Assembly: GCA_964023275.1 (NCBI GenBank)
Contig: OZ029914.1
Location: 50,980,530 to 51,044,529 of the forward strand
DNA from: Norana najaformis
Taxonomy: Eukaryota; Annelida; Clitellata; Crassiclitellata; Hormogastridae
DNA length: 64,000 bases
Direction: 5' to 3'
A program made the translations under genes and the position numbers. Shown here one piece after another: positions 25,557 to 37,723 of this stretch; the stretch's first letter is position 1; each line of letters begins with the position of its first letter. The notes under the pieces were generated by a model. It was not told where the DNA came from. It worked only from the letters and a program-made list of their open reading frames with translations, and did no database searches.

Positions 25557-27295
25557 GTTTTTCTCATTCGGTTTCTTAATCGTCTACTTCGCTCATTCGA
25601 TCATTCATTTGTTCCACCAGTTACACTTTAATTTGGTTCCATTCATTCATTCTTTTATTTATTTATTATTTTATTCATTTATTCTCTCGTTCATTCGCCT
25701 ATCAATACATTGATTCACACGCCTGTGATTATATTTCCTAGTCAATATATAGACAATATGCAGTCAGTCAGTCAGTCAGTCGCAATAAGTGGACTGATGA
25801 AAAGACGAACCTGGTGAGGTTGTTGTTGTCTTGATTCTGTTGAACTCCACTTTGTTCATCGTTCATTATAATCGAACTATAAAAAACATTCAAAGTAAAA
25901 TCCTGACTTCACCCTACTTTACATTACATCTAATATATAGACAATATGCATAAGCCCCTATAAATACACTGTGTCCGGAAAAATTCCAAGGCTTTACGGT
26001 AAATATGAAAATAATTAGTAAACATTAATCGATTTTTAAAATTCCAAAAACAGTTTAATCCTGAAATATTATTTGCACTATAATTGTTGTTTTGGCGTAA
26101 AATTTTATAACAATTTTGTCTTCCTCGCTGAACGCCATTTTTCTAGCAACTTTCTTTACAAAATATAAAATTCAAATACGTCACTGTGACGTAATTTTAA
26201 ACGGGGGCCGTTAATAAATTACAAAGAATTTTGTTGGTAATTATATATTTCAGGATTAAACTGTTTTTGGAATTTTAAAAATCGATTAATGTTTACTAAT
26301 TATTTTCATATTTACCTTAAAGCCTTAGAATTTTTCCGGACACAGTGTATATTGTAGCTCTGTAGGCTGCTGAGCCATTTAGACTGATGCCTAGACCAAT
26401 ATTTTGGCCTATGGAGAGCTGTATACGTCTCATAGATACAGTATCGAGTTATTTTATTAACATAACGTGGCATAACTAGGGTTTTAAGTGGTTCATAACA
26501 CACGTAATCTGCGCTAGAACCAATGCAAATTACCCAAACATGCTTAATAGCCAATCCTTCCTAGCTGTGACAGCGTCCACTGTGTTGGCAGGCCTACTGT
26601 CATTCAAACCATAATCCACTTGTCTACAACTCTAGCACTAAAGAATTTCTGCCCTAGTTTTCCTTTTGGTTTCTTAAATAATTCATACCTGTGTCCTCGA
26701 GTCGCCTTTGTTGCTGCTATGCAAATAACCTCTCTCACTGTACTGCCTTTTTTCCAACGATGATTTTACAGGCTTCAAACAATTTCCACTAAGTGCGATA
26801 TCTACCCTAGCCTACCCTACCCTACCCTACCCTACCCAACCATACCCTACCCAACCATACCCTACCCTATCCTACCTACCCTACTTTACACCACTCTATT
26901 ATGCCATATACCATACCATATGATATCATATCCTCCCCATTTCATCCCATCCCATTTTATTCTGTTCTTACAATATTCTCTCTTATCCCGTGCTCTCCTA
27001 TTCTGCGCTATGCTATCCGACCCCCTGTGGTGTGGTGGGGCTGTTAATTCGTACTTGAGGTCTGCCATGTGGATGACTCTCTTGTAGGGACTGGTCAGTG
27101 TATGTGATCCTCCGCACGGCCGAGTACAGGCGTAAGGATCCGGAAATGACGTCGATGGATCATCCGTCGTCGCTGCAGCTGCGTCGCCCTGGCTGTTCGG
27201 AGACACAGCTGATCTACGACAGACACAGAACAACACCACAATCGACATCACACGCATTCATGCTCACTTTCCTTAGCTTAGCTTAGCTTAGCTCT

Positions 27296-27357
<62 letters not shown>

Positions 27358-30300
27358 GTCTCTGTGTCTCTCTCTGTCTCTCTGTCTCTCTCTCACACAC
27401 ACAAACACGCACACGCACACACTCAGAGAGAGAGAAAGAAAGAAAGAAAGAGAGAGAGAAGAGAGACAGAGACAGAGACAGGCAGACAGAGACAGACAGA
27501 GACAGAGAGATACAGAGAGAGACAGACAGACAGACAGAGAGGCAGCCTTTATCATACATACGTGCGTATGTGTTTGACGGGTGACGTCGGGTGATCCTGT
27601 TTCCAGTAGGGGTTGGCGTTTCCACGTAGATCTCGGATCTTCATTCGAGACAACTGGCGCTCAATGACCGCTCGCTCGTAGTTCGACAGACCCTTCGGAA
27701 TCTGAAAACTAAGATCAACCAATCCAATCCAAACACTTCAGCTTCCTACCAAATATAGTAACAACTAGAGGTCACATCGAATTGACCTGACCTGATATGC
27801 ATACCATGCGCATGCCCAGTCCGGTCAGACGTTTGAATCTGGTTTAGCCTACAGCAAGGTTTAACTGTCGGCTCGTATAGTTTCTCTGCCGACTTTAGAT
27901 TATCATATCGGATCAAATCAGATGGAAGCAGGTTAGATTAGATTAGATGGGTTTGGATTTTATTAGATTTGAATCGAGATTTACCATCTGGCGTGCTGTC
28001 GTATCTGTTCCAGTTCGTAGGTCGTGTATGGCTTCGTTGAACGATAAGGATAGAGTCCATCACGCGCAGGCAGAGCTGGCTTCGGTCTAAGCAATAGCAA
28101 GCACATCTACATCTATCTGTCTGTGTGTCTGTCTGTGTGTCTGTCTGTGTATCTGTCTTTCTCTCTCTGTGTCTGTATGTCTGTGTGTCTGTCTGTATGT
28201 CTGTCTGTTTCTTTCTCTATTATCTATCTGCCTGCCTATCTATTTCAACCCTAGTCATTGAACATTAGGATAGGTATGGTAAGGTAAGCTAAGCTAAGGT
28301 AAAGGAGGTAAGGTAACATAATACAAGGCGAACTAAGGTAAGTGAGATGAAATAAGGCAATGTGAAATAGTAAGTTTAAAGCGGATTTGATAGTCTTACT
28401 CCTGACTGGCCATGAGAATAGGTCGATCGCAGGAGAGGCATTTGAACAGTTGGCGTCGAATTCCCGCGGCGTCGTCTCCAACCAGTTTGGCGATTTCGAG
28501 TTGCTTCTGCATCTTGACCAACTTCTTCGCGAGGACCTTGAACTGTTTGGCCATACAGTCGCGGATTCGATCGAACTCCTCCGAAGTCATGTAGCCACCC
28601 AAGTCACTCGTCAGCTTGTCGAAGCTGTTCTTACACTCCTCGTCCTAACGCAAGCGTAAAGAACTTGAAGAACTCTGGAACACTGCTAACAGATGTAAGT
28701 CAATGAATGATTGAATGAATGAACGCAATTTCATTTCTCTGTCAACTATAAGTTCTGCTTTGCTTACGAGACGTGAGACGCGGTTGAGTAGAGAGTTGAC
28801 GTTCTTCGTCATTTCATCGCAGGTCGTTTCAAAGACTCGAGAGTCGAGCTTCAAGTCCATGTCCTGCTTTGTGGCTTTCTGAAACACATGCCATCGATTC
28901 CTGTTGTAATCACAGCAGTAAACGCACAAATTACAGAGCACCTATTCAAGAAATCTATTCGGTGGTAATTCCTTAATCAAGACACAAAACGAGACAATAA
29001 GTTACATCAATTAAACGTTACCTCAATTAAATCGGCTTTATCCGTCTTCTTTTCTTCTAAGTCGGTCGCCAACTTCAGCAGATTCTGCCGATTAAACAGA
29101 AATAATATCTTACAAAAGGTCCATGTAAATGTAAATGTACACATTTTTCTACAGGGACCGTAGAGCCTCGACTCCGCTCGTTTTTCAATGAATTTATCAG
29201 GCGAGATCCTTCACCATCGCTGCCCATTTGATCGGGCGCCATGGCGCTTAAGGTTCCCGTGTAGGGGCCGTGCTAGCTTAATATCTCTCAAGCATGGCCA
29301 CGGCCGGTATGTGAACCGGCATCCTCACGCATAGTGATGCCTCGACGTACGCTTTAACCAATGCAGCTAACCAGGCCTGCCAAAGTCAGGTAGCCTACGT
29401 CAAGGTAAGATAAGGAAAGGAAAGGTGTGTTGAGGCAAGATAAGGTATGGTGAACGAAGGCAAGATATACGTGAAGTTAAGAAAAGTTAAAGTAAGATCA
29501 AGTATTCGGCAAGGTAAGTTTAAAAAGGCTAAGTTAAGGTAAATAGACGTTGATCGATTGAAAACATAGATTGTGCGTCTCTGATGAGATTATCTTGATG
29601 TGGCCATTTATAAATTCTTTATTACGATTACGTACATCGATGCTGTCCTGGTGTTTTGCGTTGCTCAGCTGAAGTGAATCCGTTTTTCCCGACAGTTTCT
29701 CCATGTCTGTCTTCAGGTCGGCCAACGCATTCTGGACTCCGATCAACAACGATACTCCCGATCCCTTTGGGGAAAGACAACGACATCTCAATGAATTCAC
29801 CCACAAGAGATCACCTTCAAAATATTCTAACTAACATGGTTAATACAGTAGCATAACACAACACATCACGGGGTACAGTAGCAGACTGGTTATCGTAATC
29901 GTAATCGTAAACCCGAGAATTCTACAGCGTCCAACGAAAGCTAGGTCGCGGGAACCAGCTTAATAGCAGGCCCTCAGTCAAAGCAAAATTAATAGGCAGG
30001 AAGGGTTTGGTTCCAGATCAAGATTCCAGCAGCCGATCAGAAGGATACGGTGGGTGGTGTTTAGAATTTGATCTGCATGATAGATAAGGGGAAGAAGAGG
30101 AAGAAGAAGAGAATTAGAGCGCTTGGCTTCTGATGCAGAGATTACGAGTTCGATCCTTTTCCTCTGAAACGGTTACTGTGCAGGGACTTTGAGCAAGTTG
30201 TTCACGCACAATTACTCAGCGCTATCCATGCTCTGACGTATGATCGCGTCTGCTATTCTGAGCTTTGGAAAGATGGCAGTATCAAATACAATCATATTTT

Positions 30301-33300
30301 GTATTATGTTTTACATAACATAGCAGCATAACATTCATTGAATATGTACGGTGCCTGTTCAAAATATTTACTTCGAAGCTGATGCTCACAGCTCAGTCTC
30401 GGCGAAGGAGAACAATTATCAAGTGTCGACATAAGGTGCGTACAGTAAAATGCAACTGTACATGTTTTTCTATTTGCGACCGAATGGCCTTGACCCTGCT
30501 CATTATTCAGTGAATTCATTGGGTGAGATCCTTCACCACCGCTGCCCGTTTCAACTGGAGCCACGCCACTTACGGTCTCCGTTTATGGACCGTGCTAGCC
30601 CGAGGTTCAAATCTGTGAAATAAACCACTATCGATATGCGAACCGGCATCCTCACACAGACGTACGCTTTAACCAATGTAGCTAGAGTTAGTGTTCTTAT
30701 GACCGAAGAAGATGCAGATCATGATAAACGACTCAATGAATCGGTCAACTCGTGAATCAGTAAATGAAAAAACCAGAGAATCAATTAATCTCTCATTAAA
30801 TCGTTCATTTTTTCGTTCGTTCGTTCAACCAATCAATCTATCATTCACTCCAAGATGAGATCGATAAGTCGTGTAATTCTTACATCGATTACAACATCGG
30901 TCGGGGCGGCGTATTGACCCCGATCGGCTTCGATCTTCTGAAGGAGTCTCTTAAGGTCACAGGTCATCTCCGACAGCCTCGACTCAAGGTCGTTCAGTCG
31001 GTCCTTGGCTTCGTTCAGCTGCTGACCGACGGCCTTGTTCAGTTGGTTCAGTCGCTTCGTCATCTTGCACATCTCGTCCTTCCTCAGACCTAGCTTCCTC
31101 TCGAGCTCCTTCAACTTCTCCTCACTCTCGACGGCCGACTGGTCCGCTACTTCCGGTTCTTCATCCTTGCAGGATTCGTCCTCGATTGACGGGGAGCTGA
31201 TCAGGTGTCTCGATCCAGTGCCTGGACGACTTCCGCCATCCTGGAAACCCTTGAGCTTCTCGTCCCACTTGATCGTCTATTTAAGATCAAAATTGCCTTT
31301 TTGCAGTCACATTAGAGTTTGCTGTTGTTATTCCAACACCAAATATCATAAAACTCCACGCTGCAAAAAAGCTTCTAAAATACTAAGAACCCGAGACTCG
31401 GGAGGAACTAAGGTTCCAGGTAACAGAATCTCCTATGTTACAGTTCAAAATGACGAATGACCAACAGAATATCAGCCTAAATGGACTCCTTTATAATAGA
31501 ACCAACCCTACCATTGCTATTACCATTAGGCTTACCAATACCATTACCAATAGGCCTGTTATTGCTATTACCATTAAGATCTACCATTGCTATTATTATT
31601 AGACCTACCATTGTCATTAACATTAGGTCTACAAGCTGTGGGCTTCAAGCTAACACCGTTAGGTTTTCCATTGCTTTTTCCATTAGGCCTACCATTACAA
31701 TTACTGCTAAGCCTATTATTACAGATTCTCTCCATTTTATTTCTTATAAATTCATCTGGTGAACTGAACCTGGTTGTTAAGTTTGCAGTCGAGGTTCTGA
31801 ACGGCTCTCTGAAGGACACCAAAGGTTTTGTCGATGAGCTTCATGTTTTTTTCGAGGGCTCCAAGGGCCAGAGACTTCCTTTCGGTCGGCCCTGAGTCAT
31901 CATCCTTGTCCAACGAAGGAAGTTGACACTGGGCCGTGTCTCTGAGAGTCGCGATGATCTCATTGGCGTTGTACATCTGATCGAGGAAGCTACGAGACAA
32001 TTCGTCGTCCACGTCCTTCATCTGCAGAGAAAAACGATTAAGAAAACGAACGATGCATGGATTAGATGAGATGTATGTACGGATGGAGGGCTGACTGGAA
32101 ACCAGATGCTCTGGTTTTCCACGCACTGTCACCGATCCAAATCTTAACCTGACTCGAAACTGATTAAATTCACTGCAGGCGCCAGCATCAAATCAACATA
32201 ATCAAACTACAGGGTCGTTTTAACAAGTGTGTTACCTTCATCTGACGAAATGAGACGAGAAAAAGCAGGACACGAACAGGTAAACATTCTAATAGGCGCT
32301 ACATAAAGGCCATAAGTAAATAAGTGGATGGATGAATGAATGAATGAACGCACAAATGAATGTAACGAGATCAGATAAGGAAAGAGTTATTTTCTCTCAC
32401 CTGGTCACGTGTTGACTCGATGGCAATCGCTCCGTCCGACATCTTTTTCACTGCATCAGCTGACAGGTCTAAAAAACAGACGAACTTGTAAATCATTTAT
32501 TTATTCATATATTTATGGATTTATTTATGCATTTACTTAAGCAGTAGCCTCCCATGGGGACAGCATCAGCGCTGTAGTTCGGCACAATTTTCCCTCTAGG
32601 GAAATCCACTACTATGAAAGCAATTGGCAAACACTGTCCCAATTTACTGTATTCCCATTAGCTACAACAACTCATTATGATATTCTCACGATACAACTAT
32701 CTAGCAGCCGAATTACAGTGGGTCGGACTGTCCGATTATTAACTGCTAGATGTTTTAGTGGCGCCTCTAGCGTGAAGATCCCGGTCGTGGATTATTTCAG
32801 AGATTTGAATCCCGGGTTAGCACGGTCCGTACACGGGGGACCTTAAATGGTGTGGCACCCAGTCAAACGGGCAGCAGTGGTGAAGGACCTCACCAGATTA
32901 ATTCATTGAAAAATGAGCAGGATTGAGGCCATATGGTCGCTATAGAAAAACGTGTACATTTATATTTACATTAAAGTCTGCGAATCTCCTGTTATTCGAG
33001 CCTGTCCTCTATACGCATGAACTACTGCGCCGTCTACCGTTCACCACGCATGCGCGCACATCTCTAAGGCTACTATTGTATGATATCTTTCGTTGTTTGT
33101 ACATTCGTTCGTTCGCTGGCTCGTTCGCTCATTCACATTTGGTATACGCTTCATGTGACATGCATAAAAAGAACAAGTTAGGTGTAACACGTGTATTGTG
33201 TAACGTTGTGTCAACGTGTTTTCCTTCGTATGTTAAGTGTGTATTTGATGAAATCGTAGGCACTTACTTAATATATCCTTCCGCGCAAGAGTATGCTAGA

Positions 33301-36300
33301 AAAGAAAAGAAGACAGCGATTTCTTTATACTTTTATCAGGTTCTATGTTTAAGTCACCTGGGTTTAGCAGACAGAGCTGCAATTAACTAACCTAACTTTT
33401 CAATGGAATAACTTTTCTAAATAAATATGACACACATGAAGTCTCTCCCTCCCCCTCAGCGGACCCAGTAGTAGACGAGGAAAAATCAGAATAAATCTAA
33501 TCAGACAGACAGACAGACACACAGATAGAGACAGAGACCGAGAGCAGAAACCGGAAGTGATCTTACCTCGATCCCTGAGACTTTTGCCAACAGATCCTTG
33601 AACCTTTTGTCGAGTTTTCCGAGGTCCGAGAGAACGGACTGAAGGTCAAGGCTGGGTCCTCTTCCTCCTCCGCTGCCCCTCCGACTCTCTGTATCATCAT
33701 GACTGCCTTCTCTACTCTCCGCCTGACCATCGTCGCCTGTACTGGCTTTACCACTTACTTTACCACTCTCTTGTCCTTTACCACTTGGATGCTCAGCTGT
33801 TCTACCAGCTTTACCACTGCCGTGTTCGTGTTTGTCTTTTGCCCCTTTTGCCCCTTTTCCACTTTCTCCATCTCTTCTTTCCGCATCACCTTCTTCAGCC
33901 GCCTCCTCCTCGCCCTTCCCAGTCAGCACCAACTCAAACTCATCAACATCCTTTAGGCTGCCGTCTCGCTCCACCGAAGCCAGTGACCCTTTCTCGCCTT
34001 CGTGACCCTCGTGACTTTTGACATGCAAATCGTCCGATCCCTTAAGCGCCAGTTCCAAGTTATCCCACGTCACGAGGCCATCCTTCTCGTGAAGACTGTC
34101 CACCTTGCCAGCGATCGAACTCTATCGATCACAACAGAGAAACACAGGAAGACTCAGGAACTAATTAGTGTCAGTGTTAATTAGTTATTGTTCTCGCCAT
34201 CACTACCGTCATTATTATTATCTCGTCTTCATTATTGTCATTATTATTATCTCGCCATAATTACCGTCATTATTATTATTATCTCGTCAGCATTATCGTC
34301 ATTGTTATTATTATCTCGTCATCATTATTGTCATTATTATTATATTTTATCATTATCGTCATTATTATTATCTCGTCATCATTAGCGTCATTGTTATTAT
34401 CTCGTCATCATTATTGTCATTATTATTATTATATCGTCATCATTATTGTCATTATTATTATATCGTCATCACTATTATAATTATTATTATTATATCGTCA
34501 TCATTATTTTCATTATTATTATATCGTCATTATTATTGTCATTATTATTATTATCTCGTCATCATTACAGTCATTATCGTGTTTTGCTTTCTTCTGTTTG
34601 TGGTTTAAGTGTCTCATTGAAACTACGCTTCTTATTTATCTACAACTGAATTAAATTTCATTCTCATAACAACAAGTTCTTTACCCACCAACTCATCCTT
34701 AACGGCATCGAAGTCGGCTTTTGGGGCCAAACTCGCGATTTTCTGACGCTGGAAACAAAAAAAAATCAATTTAATAGACAACCTTTATAAAACTCTGCAA
34801 ATGAAGTTATCATTATTAATATTATTACTATTATTTTTACCCGAGGTAGGTTTAATCCCTCAGGTGATGATAAAATTAGTCTGGAGACAGTAATGAGTAT
34901 CTGGAAAGCCTACGTCTCAGCCGGCTCTTGCAGAGGGAAGGTACCGCGAAAAGCGACGGCATTGAAGCATTGATTATGACTGAAAGCCGTTGAAACAGAT
35001 TTTATTATTATTTCTGCTATAATAATATTATTATTACATTATTATTATTATAATTATTATAATAATAATAATTATTATTATTATTACCACCACCACTACT
35101 ACTACTACTACAACTATTACTACTTTTATTACTAGTATTATTTTAGTAATTGAACTGTAAGCTACTGTAACAGAGCAATTGTTGTAGGCCTATAGCGCCT
35201 CTTATTAATCGCAACATTTAACAAGTGTAATTGACAACGACATAAAGACCTAGGCCTATGATGATAATTATGATCTGATATCCTATAGTTATTGACTAAC
35301 GCTGCCAGTAATGAGCGCCATCTGTTCGGCGTCGTTATCTGCCAGCTTCTGAAGCCGATGAAGGATTTCCTGAACGAGACCCATCAGCTGAAAACCAACA
35401 GAACGATTAAGTCAGCACCACTAGTAGACCACATGATGGAGGAAACACCGAAGAAAGTTTCAAGGTGTGGACTAAAAGCATTAAAGAAAAGGAGCAGAAG
35501 AGACCTAATAATTGATGCTTAGAAGATTATCTCAGGAAAGGATGGTAGTGCAAGAGGTAATGGGAGAGGTTCCCTGATTTAGGACCAAAAAGCGACACAT
35601 ACATAAATTATTTAAGAAACTATTAGGGTCGAAATTCTTCAGTGCAAGAGTTGTAGACTTATGCAAAAAGTTTGGATGATAGCGCTATCTCAGTAGACAC
35701 CGCCACAGCTTGTAAGAAGTCGCTAGGAAGAACTGGCTACTAAGCATTCACAGTTAATTTGCGGTGGTTCTGACAAAGCTAAATTCCTTCTGAACTACTT
35801 AAACCCTTGTTATGTTTTATTAATTTTTGTACTGCAGTTTCTTTACATTCCCTTTTAAGACTTCATTGCACCATAATAGTAGTCTTAGGAATCGCAAAAG
35901 GTGCAAGGCTCTTACTGCTTTAATAAGCTGTCGTCAAATACTGGATATTGGTACTAACACTGAACCTTAGCTGTAACGACTAATTGTATCGACGGTTGAA
36001 TACTGCTGTCTGTCGCCAAGTTTTATATGGGAGCACTTCCTGATAGAGCCTTTTATTGAAGAGGGGCTATATAATTCTGGTGAATGACAGACTGACTGAC
36101 TTGATAACTACAATAAATGCAATTACATTGTAACATAATTACAAAATAAGACGTTAGAATATAATATCAATTGAAATATAATACGCTTACTTAAGTCGCA
36201 CCTTTTGAGATCGGTTAGATAGCCATGCTCAGCGGCTATCTGAGTTTCTAATAGCGCTATATAAATAGCCAGATACATACATACATACATACATACATAC

Positions 36301-37226
36301 ATGCACACATACACACATACATACACACATACATACATGCATATATACATACATACATGCATATATACATACATACACACATACATACATACATACATAC
36401 ATGCGTACCACACACACAATATAATACAATGCCATAAAGTGCATTGGTTTACCCTGTCGACTCCTTCTGTGTTGGCGTCGAGTCTCTTCTGGAACTGGAG
36501 TGTTTCCCACATGTCATGGAGAGGGACTCCCTTCTCGTCCGTCGTCTTACCAAACGGATCGATCTTCGATAGTTCGTTCAGAGCCTCCCACTCCTCTTCC
36601 AGCTTCTCCACTTTCTTAACGAGCTCATGGAAAGGCATACTATGCACCATCAACGGAATACTATCGGTGGCAGAAGCCTCTCCTGAACTGCCTGCTCCAC
36701 CGCTAGTCTTCCTGCTACCGCCTGTCTCTCCGCCAGTTGTTCTGCCCTCTTTTCCACTTTTTTCCTTTGCACCAGCTTTCTCTGCTGCACCACCTACTCC
36801 TTTTGCCGCTTTATCTGGTCCACCGCGTGCTCCTTTGTCTTTTCCTTTCTCTGCCGCACCAGTACCTACCGCCTTTTCCGCTCCTTTCTTAGCTCCTCCT
36901 GGAGTTTCTCCTCCAACGTTTACCTCTCCAATCTCACCTTCTCCTTCTTTCTTTCCTCCATCACCTATGCTCCCAGCGAGACTCGGCTCGCTTCCAACCC
37001 ACGTTCCCCAGTCCTCGTGTTCTACCCTCAGTGTCGCGTGGTCGTCGTCAGTCGCCCCCTGAGGTTGGGTGGTCGACGGACCCAGCTGGACCGGGGCATC
37101 GGAGATTTCGAGCTTGGCTATGATTCCGTGCAGCAGGAGGTGAAGGGCGTTGTAGTTGACGCATCCCACTTCCGGTGTTCCTATGGCAAGGTTGACCAAC
37201 TCGCTCAGCGTCGTAACGGCAATCAT
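21138..37226 (-). CDS. QRICH2-like: QRICH2/C16orf96-like DUF4795 coiled-coil protein (18 exons)
   Basis: Members of this family are linked to sperm flagella and cilia; QRICH2 is needed for flagellum assembly. Exons from 5' to 3' on the minus strand: 37226-36453, 35387-35301, 34748-34689, 34121-33567, 33295-33268, 32468-32401, 32021-31770, 31276-30884, 29764-29636, 29084-29022, 28878-28768, 28644-28400, 28086-27985, 27708-27562, 27213-27055, 25499-25412, 22454-22310, 21415-21138. They join in phase to 1,227 residues. The N-terminus carries GTPEVGCVNYNALHLLLHG. Exon 1 and exon 4 hold G/K/E/S-rich low-complexity stretches, and a long coiled coil follows. The C-terminal family motifs are FKCLSCDRPI, KPYTTYELEQIRQ and RPCGGSHTLT. 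The start is the ATG at 37226; an in-frame stop lies at 37242-37244. Exon 3/4 junction and the two exons before the last are the least certain. Confidence 0.85.
23317..25134 (-). CDS. piggyBac-type transposase, intact ORF with altered catalytic residues
   Basis: A single 605-residue ORF with the DDE_Tnp_1_7 (piggyBac) fold pattern. It has an acidic N-terminus, GYFLKFDVYTGK, YFDRYFSS, and a C-terminal Cys-rich zinc-binding tail (about residues 550-595) of the usual piggyBac type. By family alignment, the first catalytic Asp sits in the sequence normally read as I-D-E; here it is LSIGESM, with Gly encoded by GGC. The third is kept in GGVDVGNQ, but the fourth acidic position of that motif is Asn. 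The second Asp (YFDRY) is kept. It lies in the intron between exons 25499-25412 and 22454-22310 of the DUF4795 gene, same strand. I see no clear terminal inverted repeats next to TTAA. It may be a dead or domesticated copy. Confidence 0.85.
   Translation of the reverse strand: MNHVLKRTKMASRGASEDEIRRMIEELTSEEGSLSTSDNENFSGGSSDESEADLSGENSDIDTEFTDGIQYMLSERESGSGGMAADDSVEIGWTEEVSDFPVVSLNVPFKGVCGGRAHDAPFLEFFSLFLDDSFFDVLAEQTNVYAEQSRSAALQAGNPHKTNWSPTSALEMRAFVSINIVMGFKIQPHVYDYWSTDPLLNDPWISGIMSRNRFMALNRYLHLSDSTQAPARGAANYDPLYKVRPLVDCLNSSFSQFFKPGKNLSIGESMVGVMGKSHFQLGCPKMPKKWGFKIWTIADTETGYFLKFDVYTGKAVTADRAVIRREFGLGYDVVTYLANDYLNVGHHIYFDRYFSSLQLCEYLRSRVTYSCATILLNRRGLPENVSKTKLKRGEFVEYQKGEVLLSVAFNKRQMSFLSTGQKIGRMTPPHETLTCVNYNYNCHIGGVDVGNQNASYYPVGRSGKKRWRYIFWWGINVAIVNAYVIWKETLLKDRGDFAASSKRSKTKHLDFRQELAKELNGGFRCTRQLTTRGNYSSPMLAGNERGHILVKLAGRCRNCVLCSKNKIKTCKGCPKKTQYECEACRVALCKIGCFHIFHEQNQIAV
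25519..25557. repeat. TCAA microsatellite
   Basis: About ten TCAA units lie just upstream (minus-strand sense) of the DUF4795 exon 25499-25412. Confidence 0.9.
25967..26347. mobile_element. Mariner/Tc1-type MITE with long inverted ends
   Basis: The 381-bp element starts CACTGTGTCCGGAAAAATTC and ends with its inverse, GAATTTTTCCGGACACAGTG. The inverted ends match over about 105 bp with only a few mismatches. It is flanked by TA on both sides (25965-25966 and 26348-26349), the usual mariner target duplication. No transposase is present. Confidence 0.9.
26796..26885. repeat. CCTAC pentanucleotide repeat
   Basis: Tandem TACCC units with some variants lie in an intron of the DUF4795 gene. Confidence 0.9.
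27276..27545. repeat. Compound microsatellite: TAGCT, CT, CA, GAGA, CAGA
   Basis: A short TAGCT run is followed by about 50 bp of pure CT, then mixed CTGT, CACA and GAGA/CAGA tracts. It lies in the intron between exons 27708-27562 and 27213-27055. All ORFs across it are low-complexity shadows. Confidence 0.95.
28100..28345. repeat. CTGT microsatellite and AAGGTAAG-rich tract
   Basis: GTCTGTCT-type repeats run to about 28,210. From about 28,263 degenerate AAGGTAAGCTAAG units follow. Comparable AAGGTAAGATAAGG tracts lie at 29,396-29,530 and 41,573-41,762. Confidence 0.8.
29120..29385 (-). mobile_element. tRNA-like SINE, family 2, longest copy
   Basis: On the minus strand it begins with a tRNA-like head (GGTTAGCTGCATTGGTTAAAG, then GCCGGTTCACATACC as degenerate B box) and ends in a GTACATTTACATTTACA tail. 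It lies in a DUF4795-gene intron. Confidence 0.75.
31497..31735. repeat. Minisatellite with about 24-bp units
   Basis: Degenerate units built on ACCATTGCTATTACCATTAG repeat about ten times in the intron between exons 32021-31770 and 31276-30884. Confidence 0.8.
34196..34575. repeat. ATT/TCGTCAT minisatellite
   Basis: Repeating CGTCATTATTATTATCTCGT-type units fill most of the intron between exons 34748-34689 and 34121-33567. The L/S/H/Y/I-rich frames here are repeat shadows. Confidence 0.9.
34985..35112. repeat. ATT/ATA and ACT trinucleotide tract
   Basis: AT-rich trinucleotide repeats grade into ACT units in the intron between the second and third exons of the DUF4795 gene. Confidence 0.85.
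36277..36405. repeat. CATA/CACATACA microsatellite
   Basis: Tandem CATA units lie about 50 bp inside the intron that follows the first coding exon of the DUF4795 gene. Confidence 0.9.
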
Positions 37227-37723
37227 CTTCACGGCCGATGATCACATTCACTCGAATCGAGGGCAGTTGTTACGACTATTTCTTGGAAGATTTTGTTCTT
37301 CTTCTATATGGACTGTACGCTAGATCAAGAGAGTTTTGATGCAATTGAAAGATGTTACTATTAAATAGTAAATCTGATATTCGCGAATTAGTGTTTCAAA
37401 CTTTGTTGAATAAGTATTCCTTTCCAACTGCAGCGAATCTGTGTCTATGTAAAACTTTAGCGAATCAGAGTTCCTCTCTAATTTCAACGAATTGGCGTTC
37501 CTCTTTAGAAAGCGGATGATGGACTAATCCACGAGAATCGTAGACTACTATAAACCGATGTTGTCGCTTGCTTCGCGGTTGCTGTTAATACCGCATACGA
37601 TAAACTAAAGACGAGTCTTAGAAGTTGCGTTGTAAAGTCTGGCGTTGTCTAACGATGGTCGGCTTATTCGTCTTCGAAAGTCGTCTTTCTTCAGAGCACA
37701 AGTTTTTCAGTATTTTTAGGCTA

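Noticed and set aside
26796..26885. TACCC repeats as an interstitial telomere
   Set aside because: The unit is CCTAC, not the animal telomere unit CCCTAA, and it lies in an intron.
27278..27625. ORFs rich in Ser/Leu or Arg/Glu
   Set aside because: Shadows of CT and GAGA/CAGA microsatellites. Only 27,562-27,708 is coding here, on the minus strand in a different extent.
31481..31762. Pro/Leu/Ile-rich ORF of 93 residues
   Set aside because: It translates the 24-bp minisatellite inside a DUF4795 intron.
34188..34649. Several ORFs rich in Ser, His, Tyr and Ile
   Set aside because: They are translations of the ATT/TCGTCAT minisatellite in an intron.
34685..34748. Using the GTAAAG donor four bases further on for the third DUF4795 exon
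   Set aside because: It would shift the frame into the next exon. The GTGGGT donor after 34,689 keeps phase 0.
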